From positions 186,001-250,000 of the forward strand of contig QXCR01000055.1 in NCBI GenBank assembly GCA_004380135.1: DNA of 64,000 bases, given 5' to 3'. Below, piece after piece: positions 1-9,600 of the stretch; within the stretch, counting starts at the first letter, position 1, and each line of letters starts with the position of its first letter. Under the pieces are notes generated by a model. The model ran no database searches. It saw nothing but the letters and a program-made list of their open reading frames with translations, and was not told the origin of the DNA. The position numbers were made by a program, and so were the translations under genes. The DNA is from Stemphylium vesicarium. Taxonomy: Eukaryota > Ascomycota > Dothideomycetes > Pleosporales > Pleosporaceae.

Positions 1-469
1 CTCGTTGATGACAACAACTTTGAAGCGCTGTTTTGCGCCCAGGTCAACTTGTTGTGTTTGCGCAACCTCTTTCAGCAGGTCTTGTACGACTACTCTGTCG
101 TAGTTTCCGACATCTGAAGGAGTAATTTCGAGATGGTATACCGAGGCGACAATGTTGAATTCGAGTTTGCGGTTTGTGGTTGTCTGGAAGACACGCGCGT
201 CAATCTTGATCTTCTCGACACCGGGGCCGTAGAGTTCCTTTAGTGTTGCAACAATGCGCGTTTTCTTTCCTGCACCTGAAGGACCGTATACGAGGAGATG
301 TGGGAAGTCGCCGCTTTGTGCCTAGAATACAATGCGTTAGATGCGCACCATGTATGCTGTGTGCCTTGGCCGGATTCCTTACGAGAGCCCGTAGCCGATC
401 TGAAAGTTCGGGATGGTAGCTAAGTGCGTCAAGATTGCGCGGTCGGTGTTTATCTACTAGAAGCGCCAT
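1..469 (-). CDS. RFC5: Replication factor C subunit 5 (clamp loader small subunit), 5' part
   Basis: AAA+ ATPase subunit of the RFC complex, which loads the PCNA sliding clamp at primer-template junctions in the nucleus. Two exons are seen: 383-469 (29 codons, starting MALLVDKHRPRNLDALSYH, the typical small-RFC-subunit start) and 1-321, joined over a 61-bp intron (322-382, GTAAGG...TTCTAG). The second exon opens with a Walker A region, GPSGAGKKTR; the GKKT form is characteristic of the yeast Rfc5/human RFC3 branch. It continues through the LEITPSD region and runs off the window at VVINE, just before the expected Walker B/sensor segment. The family is about 350 residues, so roughly the first 136 are here. 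Assignment to the RFC5 branch rests on the GKKT and LEITPSDVGNYD motifs and is firm. The intron breaks the frame-preserving ORF and must be spliced for the Walker A loop to join the N-terminal box. Confidence 0.93.
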
Positions 470-1089
470 TGTATGGGTGTTGTGTGGGTATCTTCGTGGA
501 AATACAAAAGTTGGTGCAGCGTGAATCGGGCAGACGCGTCGACGCGTAAAGTGGTTAATGGCTTGGCAGCATTCACGTCAACTGCTGACCGTGCCCCTCC
601 AACTGCGATAACCTCACAACTCCATCTTCACGCATACAAAAACATCACATCCTGGCCGCGTTGTGACAATGCATGGGTCAAGAAATGTTCGTGTATATTT
701 TGGTCGACGAGCAGGTAGGTGATACATGTGCTTGACAATCACGGCCCTGTATTCTCTCTAGGTGTCCGAGTTGAGAGACATGTCTTGCTTGCACAAAACA
801 CCTGCGCCTACTTAGTTCACCTCATACTTCAGCAATCCACTTGGTCTTTCACCCGAGGCATGTTTCCAATGCACTGGCGTGAGGTTTTGCCTTGGCGACT
901 CACAGTGTAGAGCAAGCCCCCTAAACGATAACCAAGTACTCCCACAACACGAGACCGTGAATTCACTGAGTCGCTTGAGCTTACCCTTAAATGTTCTTCT
1001 TAATTGTCCCGAACTATTCATACGCCTGTTCATCTGTCGAGCATCAACAACGTTATCGTAATCTCAATCAACTACATTCCGCAAACAAC
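470..1089. other. Intergenic, RFC5 upstream region
   Basis: No gene is supported here. Open frames on both strands are short, lack recognisable domains and have no continuity with splice sites. The part next to 470 must hold the RFC5 promoter. Confidence 0.5.
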
Positions 1090-1698
1090 ATGTTCGAACA
1101 TCTACCCAACGATTCATTAGAAATGATCTTGCAACCACAAACTACTTCGTCAAAGAAGAGAGTAAGCTGGCAGACTGGGACTTCAATTCAATAATCCCAA
1201 GTGCCGGAGCAGGCTACTACGGCTGGACGTGGAGTATCTCGCTTCCTTGAGCGATTCGGTACAGTTCGTTTGAGCGAGCAAAATCTCGCTGGCCTGAACG
1301 CTGACAACCAGCTCAATCTTCCCCATCGCGCACCTGTAATAGACAGCCAGTTCCGCTTTGAACCCACGCCAGGAGCAGCCTTCTACTAGATCAAGCGAAA
1401 GCCTCTTCCTGATGCAGCACGAGAAGCGTTGCAAGAGGCCAAAGAAGAAGCTCTACGCCGCGCTGGTGGCATCATGCCGCCGCTACCAGCCGTTTCCGAT
1501 AGCCTCGGGCCTGAATTGGTTCACACGAACACGTCTTTCGAGGGCTTTTTGCCCGTGCATCGGGTTAGCACGTGGCAGCAGTTGGATACTGAGGAGTAGC
1601 AACTTTGCAGGGCGCACTCGGCATCTGCAATGGCCTTTGATGGAGTGCAGAAGCTGAAGTATCGAGTGAAGAAGGTGATGAAGCATCTGTCTCCATGA
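1090..1698 (+). pseudogene. Degenerate coding remnant of unknown family
   Basis: A coding-like stretch can be followed across frames. Frame 2 from about 1087 reads ...TTNYFVKEESKLADWDFN and ends GYYGWTWSIS near 1235. Frame 1 then continues RFLERFGTVRLSEQ and on to FRFEPTPGAAFY, a TAG at 1387, IKRKPLPDAAREALQEAKEE, a TAG at 1597, and ends TGA at 1696. So one frameshift and two in-frame stops interrupt about 200 residues. The peptide has ordinary mixed composition with an amphipathic charged helix, unlike random frames, which is why I call it a remnant. No donor/acceptor pair of usual size removes the disruptions. I do not recognise the family. An alternative is a real gene with sequence errors, or chance. 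Confidence 0.3.
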
Positions 1699-1956
1699 AC
1701 AGGTAATTCAGTTGAATAGTTGGCTTACAATCAAATATGCTCATTCGTACATCATATGCTTCAATTCGTGCTCAGCGGTTCTCATCTACATGATAGAACG
1801 ATGTACTGAAGCCACCAGGGGTGGCGCACAGCTTTGTGCTTCCCAAAAATCCATCGTCATAGTATGCCCCACGCTCATCATGATAATGCTCAAACTTCTC
1901 GCATGTAGATACATCGTAATCTTAACTTTGAGACGCAGCGGGCCAAAGTGACAAGC

Positions 1957-2340
1957 CTAGTTGTCACCTACGTATCCCATGCCTTTCCGCCACCACCCCC
2001 AGACACCCATAACTTCCATTCTTGCTCCAAATTCCTTCACACTATCCACCTCTTCTAGCTTCCCGTATGCAACTTCGTCTTGTGGTTCTTTCTTGTCAAC
2101 CTCTTTCCCAGCAGGCTTCCTCACGATTTGAAAATCCTTGTAACGCAATCGTTGAACGTTGGCGACCCATTCTCTTACTCCAGACTCTGAACCTTGGCAG
2201 TACATAACTCCAGGACAACCGCCATAACGCAGCAGAGCGTAGATGTGACAGTTGGACGCTGCCACTTTGAGCTTAGCAACCTTTTTGCGAGACGTTATGT
2301 GATGCGTTCGAATTAGAGCGTTGTGAAGCGGAGACGACAT
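1957..2340 (-). CDS. Small DUF1115/Prp3 C-terminal-like domain protein
   Basis: An intronless 127-residue protein (ATG at 2340, TAG at 1957). The core GGCPGVMYCQGSESGVREWV, then VQRLRYKDFQIVRKP, matches the C-terminal domain found in RWDD2-type proteins and in the splicing factor Prp3 (Pfam Prp3_C, formerly DUF1115): a hydrophobic strand with Gly-x-x-G before the helix, then a basic R-x-R-Y/W-K strand. Only this domain is present, with no RWD domain in front, so it is a stand-alone small form. The C-terminal 50 residues are charged, then Gly/Trp-rich (WGWWRKGMG). Function is not known; an RNA- or protein-binding role is only inferred from the family. It lies head to head with MRS2, 212 bp apart. 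Confidence 0.7.
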   Translation of the reverse strand: MSSPLHNALIRTHHITSRKKVAKLKVAASNCHIYALLRYGGCPGVMYCQGSESGVREWVANVQRLRYKDFQIVRKPAGKEVDKKEPQDEVAYGKLEEVDSVKEFGARMEVMGVWGWWRKGMGYVGDN

Positions 2341-2417
2341 CTGAACTGAGATGGGGTGTATGAAGGCGGGAAGCGATGTTGCACTACTCCATCAAATCCG
2401 AGGGTGCAACGCGAGCG

Positions 2418-2430
2418 CACGTGACGTCAC
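2418..2430. promoter_or_regulatory. Overlapping E-box/CRE palindrome in a divergent promoter
   Basis: CACGTG (2418-2423) overlaps TGACGTCA (2422-2429), giving CACGTGACGTCAC. It sits in the 212-bp gap between the divergent DUF1115 and MRS2 starts. CACGTG is the core of bHLH sites (Cbf1 type) and TGACGTCA that of CREB/ATF-type bZIP sites. Occupancy is inferred, not shown. Confidence 0.45.
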
Positions 2431-2552
2431 TAGCGCTAAATGATTTTCCAAGGTCGCGGGAGTGCCATGACGTGCAGGCGAGGCTCAAGCGAAGATTTGA
2501 TCAACGACCGTATGGATCGCTTCCGCATACGTATTGATTCGACCGGAGAGTT

Positions 2553-4406
2553 ATGAAGACAACTCTGTTGCAGAGAGTTGCCGCCCCATCGCCGTCGGTT
2601 TTGAGCTTCCTGCGAGCTCAGGTCAATAATGCCTTTGCATCGCCAATAGCGCAATGCGCCCAAACCACTGGACAACGCCGTGGATATGGAATTGGCAGCC
2701 AGATAGGCCGGGGCTTAGGAAGACCCTCGCTGGGACAGGCCACGAGCAGCTTCCAGAAAAGAGTTGGCTCTGGGAGCAAAAGATTCGTAACTTCAAAATG
2801 TCTCGCTGAGCAGAAAGGCGTCCAGCCGACCCTTGACAATGCGCTCGCCATTCGACACGCCTCGCAGACTTCTTTACTACACGCCGATTATTCCAGCCAT
2901 CGCTCGTTTTCTACGACACGCGCCAATCATGCATGGAACGTTTTCAACTCTGCGAAGATACGGAAGCTGGCGCAATTGCAAGCGCCACCCCCACCACCAG
3001 ACGAAACGCCTCCAGGCTCTACGGGATTTGGGAGTAGCCTAGGACGTATGATGCGACCAACAAACGAGCTGAAGATGCGCTGCACAGAACTGGATGAACA
3101 TGGCAACGTCACACTAGTTAGTGGGGAGTTTAAAAAGAGCGAGTTGATCGCAAAGGTAAGTGAGGCGTCGGGCTTGTGCACATGCTGTGACTGACACGCT
3201 GGAACAGTATGGTCTTCTTCCCCGCGACCTCCGCAAGATCGATTCCTCACTACTCCCACATATCCTCGTCCGGCCATCCGCGATTCTTATAAACCTCCTA
3301 AATCTGCGTGTACTTCTGAAGCACAACCGCGTCCTCGTGTTCGATGCATACGGTACTACGGACTCCAAGTCGCAGTCTGTATTCATGTACGATCTCGACC
3401 TGAAGCTACGCCAAAAAGAATCGACGCTCAACGGCACCCTCGCATACGAATTCCGAGCTCTTGAAGCCGTCTTGATCAGCGTCACATTGAGTTTGGAGAA
3501 GGAATTCGAAGGTGTCAGTGAGCCAGTCGTGAGGGTTTTAAGAGAGTTGGAAGAAGACATCGATCGTGACAAGCTACGATATCTGCTGATCTATAGCAAG
3601 AAGTTGGGCAGTTTCGAACAAAAGGCACGGTTGGTCAGGAACGCGCTGGAAGAGTTGCTCGAGGCCGATGACGATCTCAGCGCCATGTACTTGACTGAAA
3701 AGGCAGAGGGTAAGATGCGCGAGGATGACGACCATACTGAGGTCGAGATGCTCCTCGAATCGTACCACAAAGTCGCCGACGAAATTGTGCAAGCAGCTGA
3801 GAACTTGGTGTCAAGCATTAGGAACACCGAGGAGATGTACGTTATTCCCTACTCCCTTGGTACTTCCTCAGAACGCTAACTATCTACAGTGTCAAAGCGA
3901 TTCTCGACGCGAACCGCAACTCCCTCATGCTTCTCGACCTCAAATTCTCCATCCTCACCCTCGCGATCACAGCCGGTACCTTCGTCGCCGCCCTCTACGG
4001 CATGAACCTTAAGAACTTTATCGAGGAATCTGACTACGGTTTCTACGGCATCAGTGCCTGGTGCTCCATCTTTGGCGCGATTGTTGCGGTATACGGTCTG
4101 CTCAGACTGCGCAAGGTCCAAAGAGTCAGCATGTACGGCCACGGTCCTGGCGCGCTTGTCACGCGAGAGCCAACGAGACCAGTAGTGCCCGCAGGAGGAG
4201 GCTGGGGACTTGGGGCTTGGGGCGGTGGCAGTAGAAACGGGGTTAGTAGAGGGGACATGGGCAGTACGATGCCAACTGGAGCATCTGATTTGAATGGTAT
4301 CTCCAAGAGAATGGATACCCTCGCAAGTGTCCTGGAAAAGGAGCGGGCGATGGCGAGAAGGATGGCAAAGAGAGATCACAGAGGGGATGATGTTAAGAGG
4401 AGTTGA
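2553..4406 (+). CDS. MRS2: Mitochondrial inner-membrane Mg2+ channel (Mrs2/Lpe10, CorA family)
   Basis: Imports Mg2+ into the mitochondrial matrix. Exons 2553-3155, 3208-3836 and 3890-4406 give 582 residues; introns are 52 and 53 bp (GTAAGT...ACAG, GTACGT...ACAG). The start region is Arg/Ser/Ala-rich without acidic residues, as for a matrix presequence, followed by a long low-complexity spacer. The soluble CorA-like domain begins near MRCTELDEHGNV and contains the family boxes YGLLPRDLRKID, AILINLLNLRVL and IVKAILDANRNSLMLLDLK. The first membrane helix (about 431-446) ends in the invariant YGMN motif (447-450), the pore selectivity loop. The second helix follows at about 464-483 (GISAWCSIFGAIVAVYGLL). 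A Gly-rich linker and a basic matrix tail end the protein. Length is slightly above the yeast protein. Shares a promoter with the DUF1115 gene. Confidence 0.95.
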
Positions 4407-4996
4407 AGTGGGCATTTTATCGCATTTCCGTGTTGGTTTGATCTCTCCTCAGATATCCCTCCTCATTTGTTACGCCCCATGTACGATTATTTGACGAGTC
4501 TTTGGTTGCATAGCGCCGGCGTTGGGGAAAGAGAATGGGATGGAGGTGATCTTAGACTAGATGCTCGCTTTCGTATCGTCATTGTACAAGTAGTGTATAC
4601 ATTCAGGCCTCTGCTCAAGCCTGTGCGTTCCCTTTCCTCCGCCGTTTAGCATTATCGTCCTTGCCGGCATTCGCTTGAAGCAATCTCATGTAGATTTGAG
4701 TTGAGATTCAAGCTCCAAGGTATGTAGAATCTCTGGTGGTACACCCAGAACCTTGCCCTCGTGTGTTGAGGCGCGAGCATCCGTGGTGAACGCACCTGGT
4801 GGTAGGTCGTGATCCTAGAAATAGCATACGGTTCCTGAATAGCTCTCCAAGCTTGGCCGAAACAAGCTATCCCAGCAGTGTTCCTGCGAGCGAACATTTT
4901 TTGGCAGAGATGAAGATATTTTGCCGCAAAGGATGAGTTACGCATCCCACCATTTGCAGAAAGAAAACAAAGTTCTTAGCGAATATTGACCCGTTT
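4407..4996. other. Intergenic between convergent MRS2 and RPR2
   Basis: This holds the 3' ends of two convergent genes. I see no gene; the 97-codon minus-strand frame at 4652-4945 has no recognisable composition or domain. Confidence 0.5.
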
Positions 4997-5536
4997 TCAT
5001 TCAGTTCCCGTAAGAAGTGTCGTATCAGAAAGCAGTCCTTCTTTTGAAGCAGTAGTTGATACTGCCACTGCAGAGGCAGCTTTCCGTTTGCTCTTCTTCA
5101 ATTGTGGTTTTGCGCCCACCGGAAACCTTTTCCTGCCATCACATACACCACATGTGACTATCAGCAGATCTGCCCATGGTTTCTTGCCACCTTTGCTATG
5201 GTTTTCAATGGTCTGGGTTGCAGTACGCCCGGGGATGAGGACTGTGTTGCAGCTTTTACACAAGGAGCGCTTTAGGTCGACGGCAAGCCGCAGTTGACCT
5301 TTCCGCGATACTTGCTGGAGATCGGAACCAAGCTCGAGCGCGAGTGGCGATTGTTTCTGAGACTTGGATGTGTCGCGAGACTGAGTTTGTTCGCTTTGTG
5401 GAACATCCGTCGCAGCCTCGTGACATAATGTCGTTTGTAAGGTCAGGTACGTGGCCGCCTGGTAGAGGAAAGAGGAACGCGCATGCAGATGTTTGTTGGG
5501 GATGCCTTTTGATTTCGGAGGCTTGACTTTGCTCAT
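4997..5536 (-). CDS. RPR2: RNase P/MRP protein subunit, Rpr2/Rpp21/Snm1 family
   Basis: An intronless 179-residue protein, probably the zinc-ribbon subunit of nuclear RNase P (tRNA 5' processing) and/or RNase MRP (rRNA processing). The N-terminus is basic and starts KVKPPKSKGIPNKHLHARSSFLYQAA, matching the family's first helix, which packs on the RNA. The ribbon is formed by Cys93/Cys96 (CKSC) and Cys129/Cys132 (CGVC), with the family segment RLAVDLKRSLCKSC before it and CDGRKRFPVG after it. A Ser/Thr/Gln-rich insert (about 40-75) and a Lys-rich tail are usual in fungi. Rpr2 and Snm1 are paralogues; the sequence alone does not settle which. Divergent from SUB2 with 531 bp between starts. Confidence 0.85.
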   Translation of the reverse strand: MSKVKPPKSKGIPNKHLHARSSFLYQAATYLTLQTTLCHEAATDVPQSEQTQSRDTSKSQKQSPLALELGSDLQQVSRKGQLRLAVDLKRSLCKSCNTVLIPGRTATQTIENHSKGGKKPWADLLIVTCGVCDGRKRFPVGAKPQLKKSKRKAASAVAVSTTASKEGLLSDTTLLTGTE

Positions 5537-6067
5537 GGTGTGGTTTTGCGGGTCTGATAACCAAGCTTGGAAATACGAAAGACGTACTGGATGCTTGGAG
5601 AGACGATGATAGGTCTAGGATGTGTTTCTGGTTGTATCCTGTCTACTTCCGGATGCAATTTCAGATAAATTTGCAGACGTATATCCTTTTGGTTGGTCTC
5701 AGCCGTGGTTGTGGCATTGATGGAAGGATTCACCATCCACGGTTTGTGATTCAGAGCCGTCCGTTTGCGGCCTAGTGGCGCGCCCAGCCAGGCGCCCCGA
5801 GCTTTTTACCTCGACATCAGCGCCCAGCGACCGCTCTTCTCCACCGTCACCACCACCACGAACCTCTCCAGCAACTGCAATCGACGACGAATTCGCGTAT
5901 CCGTGAACTCGTGCAACAATTGCTGATCTCTTCTTCTCGTACCCTTTAGTATAATTTCAGCCTTCTGGCACTTTTGCGACACCGCTTTGTTTGGCAGCCT
6001 TGCTTGCGACACGCGCAACCACCAACTTCACACTACACGTACCCTTACTTCCAACACATAATCCAAC
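5537..6067. promoter_or_regulatory. Divergent promoter region RPR2/SUB2
   Basis: The gap between two head-to-head RNA-metabolism genes. The SUB2 side (about 5820-6060) is pyrimidine-rich with repeated CCACC and CAACC blocks, as common in 5' leaders of highly expressed fungal genes. A GGCGCGCC octamer lies near 5777. No gene seen. Confidence 0.45.
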
Positions 6068-7916
6068 ATGTCTCACGAGGAGGATCTCATCGACTACTCC
6101 GACGAGGAGATCCAGCCCACCGAGGCGCCCGCCAACGGTAGCGCGGCTGCAGCAAAGGGCGGCCTCGCCGCTGGCGACGCTGCCGGCGACAAGAAGGGCA
6201 GCTACGTCGGCATCCATTCGACAGGTTTCCGCGACTTCTTGCTCAAGGACGAGCTCGTGCGAGCGATTACGGACTGTGGCTTCGAACATCCTTCCGAGGG
6301 TTAGTCTAATAATTCCCCTCAGCCTTATCCACCTACAAGCGTCTGTCCATCTACGAAACGAGCCATGTCTATGAAAAAGCGGCCGTGGTCTGTCTATATA
6401 CGAGCCAAGTGGCGAGGGATCCAATGCCTTCCGCTACCTACGAGCCTCGACGCGCACCGTGTCTGAACACAGTCGCACCGGTACATGCATCAAGAAGCCT
6501 AGCGGCGCCTGAATGGCACGCTTCAGTGGTCCAAGAGGACTGGTTTCGGCGGAGGGGCGCATGCTGTGGATGCATAAGAGGAGGTGCTCATGGGGGAGAG
6601 GGAGGATAGACAGACTGGCACGCGCGCTAGATGGAGGACCTCGACTGCACAAGATGGACGGACGCTTCGCTCCCTACGCTTCGTTTCGACCGCTTTAAAA
6701 ACTTATTCTGACATACTTTGTGCCCTACAGTCCAGCAAGTTACCATTCCTCAGGCCATCCTCGGAAACGATGTCCTCTGTCAGGCCAAGTCTGGTCTCGG
6801 AAAGACCGCCGTCTTCGTTCTCGCCACCCTCCAGCAGATGGATGAGAAGCCTGAGCCTGGTGTTGCGACTATCCTGGTCATGTGCCACACCCGCGAGTTG
6901 GCCTACCAGATCCGCAACGAATACAACCGCTTTGCCAAGTTCTTGCCTGACGTCAAGGTCGGTGTCTTCTACGGAGGAACTCCCGTCCAGAAGGACATTG
7001 AGCTCCTCAGCAACAAGGACACGCACCCTCACATCATTGTTGGAACACCCGGTCGTATCAATGCTCTTGTCCGTGACAGGCATCTGCGCCTTGCCAACTT
7101 GAAGCACTTCGTTCTCGATGAGTGTGACAAGATGCTCGACCAGCCTGGTCAGTACTCATCCAAAAAATTACTTCCTAGCTCCGCTAACCTATTTTAGACA
7201 TGCGCAATGACGTCCAGTCCATCTTCCGTGCTACACCCCAGCACAAGCAGGTGATGATGTTTTCCGCTACTTTGAACAAGGACGTTCGCGTTGTTTGCAA
7301 GAAGTTCATGCAGAATCCCCTCGAGATCTACGTCGACGACGAGAAGAAGTTGACGTTGCACGGTCTTCAGCAGTACTACATGAAGCTCGATGAAAAGGAG
7401 AAGAACCGCAAGCTGAACGATCTTCTCGACAGCTTGGAGTTCAACCAGGTCATCATTTTCGTCCGCTCAACTCTGCGCTGCTCTGAGCTTGACAAGCTTC
7501 TTCGCGAGTGCAACTTCCCCAGTACTGCGGTCCACTCTGGTATCAGCCAAGAAGAGCGGTATGTTTGCGCAACCATAACACTCTTCATCCAATGCTAATC
7601 AGAAAACAGTATCAAGCGCTACAAGGAGTTTAAGGAGTTCCAGACTCGTATCTGTGTCTCCACCGACATCTTCGGTCGTGGTATCGATGTTGAGCGTATC
7701 AACGTCGCCATCAACTACGACATGCCCGACAAGGCCGATGCCTACCTCCACCGCGTCGGTCGTGCCGGTCGTTTCGGAACCAAGGGTCTCAGTATCTCTT
7801 TCGTCAGCAGCCCCGATGATGAGGCTGTCCTCAAGTCGATTGAGGAGCGATTCCAGGTTGAACTTCCCGAGTTCCCCGAGGATGGTGTTAACTCCGCCAC
7901 CTACATGGACAACTAG
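6068..7916 (+). CDS. SUB2: DECD-box RNA helicase Sub2/UAP56
   Basis: ATP-dependent helicase of spliceosome assembly and the TREX mRNA-export complex. Exons 6068-6299, 6731-7147, 7198-7558 and 7610-7916 give 438 residues, the usual family size. Visible motifs: the Q-motif region (TGFRDFLLKDEL, CGFEHPSE), Walker A AKSGLGKT (96-103), TRELAYQI, GG, TPGR, DECD (207-210, diagnostic of Sub2/UAP56 rather than DEAD), SAT (MMFSATLNKD), then in the second RecA domain FVRSTLRC, STDIFGRGID and HRVGRAGRFG. The N-terminus is acidic (EEDLIDYSDEE) with an Ala/Gly spacer. The first intron is 431 bp, far longer than the 50-bp introns 2 and 3, and falls right after the Q-motif region. Confidence 0.97.
6300..6730 (+). 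other. Unusually long first intron of SUB2
   Basis: Donor GTTAGT, a possible branch site CTGAC near 6708 and acceptor CCCTACAG. The sequence is not coding (stops in all frames). Every other intron I resolved in the window is between about 50 and 150 bp, so a 431-bp intron in a splicing-factor gene is conspicuous. No C/D or H/ACA snoRNA box set was found in it. Confidence 0.8.
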
Positions 7917-9600
7917 GTTATAGCCGGCTGAATTTGTGGAATGCTTTGTGGAGGGAAGAAGTTGTGTTTTGTCTGGACAAATATAAAAGTCGCTATTATT
8001 CTTCGAGATGAGGTCTTCACTCGAATGCAGGACCCCGCTGTGCGACGAAAACGTGAGCAAAGGCGCAGGATCTTGGCTTTGTCATGTCTTTTCTGTTATT
8101 TTAGTTTCTGGGGGTAGCAGTAACGGCCTTTTTTTGCCTCGCTGGGAGGAACGAAAAAATTGACATGCATCTCCCGTCCAAGAAAATGTGCTATTTTGAA
8201 AGTGTGTCCCCTCTCTCCCAAAATATCATACTTTTGCCCTTTGTATCCGCCCGGACATATGTTCGCTATTCCAATCATGGTGACTTTGTTGTAATGTATT
8301 CGTCTCGCAATTAGTAAAGACATGCTTCTTCACTCTTGCCTGGATTCGCCGCTTGGGTCAGCACAACCCACATGCTTATTTGCTAGCCCTGGCAAGCTTC
8401 ATACCAGACCTTGAACGCCTGATGGTCAACTAGAACGTCCTAGTCGTCGAATAGCTCATCTTCCCCAGGATACCATAGAAAATCAATTAGGTGGCGTGTG
8501 AAGGTGTTTTGGCCCTACTTCCTTCTGTCCCTAGATACCATCAGCGAGGTCGTAAATCGACGGAATTGCGACCCTCTAACCTGTCAGCTAAGAATTCCAG
8601 CTTAGCTAACTAGTTATGGGCATCTCTATCCTTGTTGAACCAGAGTTCGTCGGATGAGTAGCACGTGATCATGTTTTTAACCAGGGCGCAACGGTGATTG
8701 AACCAAGTCCAGGGAGCATACAACATGGTCATTTGTCTGTTTCGCAGTCAGAGAAAGAAAGTCCGGGAGACTACAATGTTTGCAATCGCGGGCCTAGAGT
8801 TCAAGCAAAGGCACATGTAGTCCACCTGGTCGATTAGGACGTTGCGAGAAACATACGTACGACGGTCTGTATTCTCCACGCTGTAGCATGCCTATTACCA
8901 AGGTAGCTGTAGATTTGGAGAAAACACATCCATGGCGCATTAACATATGAGGAAAGAGTGCGACATGTCGATATGTAAGAGTGTAAAAACGACGATACAT
9001 CTGGAACACGACTAGATTACCGCAAATGCTCTATTGAGAGCAACGCTTAGAAATTGTTTTGTGAATAATCCGTTTATCTACTATGCTCGAAGAGGCGGTG
9101 AGACGGCAAGCACTCTATACCGGATGCAATGAGATGGTACTTGATTCGTACAAAAACTCGGAGAGGCCGTACAAGATCCGCACAGATACATGGGATTTGT
9201 CTTACCCGGCATGCCAACCATGCAAAGAATGAACGGTATACCCAACGTTTCTATATTGTGTGAGGTATATAGGTTACCCGATGCCTATGATAAGCTGAAC
9301 AATTTGCAAAATGTTGTTCCTGTCGGCATGAAATATGTGATTCTGACAGAAATCTTGCTTTGGCCACGAGAAAAGTTGGCGGAATGCCTGTCTTCCGACT
9401 ACTAAGATCAAGAGGCTCATCTCGCTTCAGCATGTCCGTTGCAAGTAGTCGCAGCGCCTCCGTACCTGCATGTAGCCTGCCAGTAAATTCGATAGACGTT
9501 GGATTATAATTGCGGAGGTATTCGCGCGGAGGGTCAATGTACCGAGTAAGCGACGCAGTCCGCGGATCCCCTCTTCAGAAGACGATTGGTGAGGACATGA
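7917..9600. other. Gene-poor region downstream of SUB2
   Basis: Only short frames without domains. A 7-bp inverted repeat (AGCTAAG...CTTAGCT) occurs near 8586-8607 and a CACGTGA site near 8653. No transposon signature, terminal repeat or obvious C-to-T decay pattern was seen. Confidence 0.45.

Noticed and set aside
7599..8060. 153-codon minus-strand frame over the SUB2 end
   Set aside because: Asp/Val/Thr-rich complement of SUB2 codons; shadow.
8586..8607. Small inverted repeat as a terminator or transposon end
   Set aside because: Only 7-bp arms, no target duplication and no neighbouring gene end that needs it.
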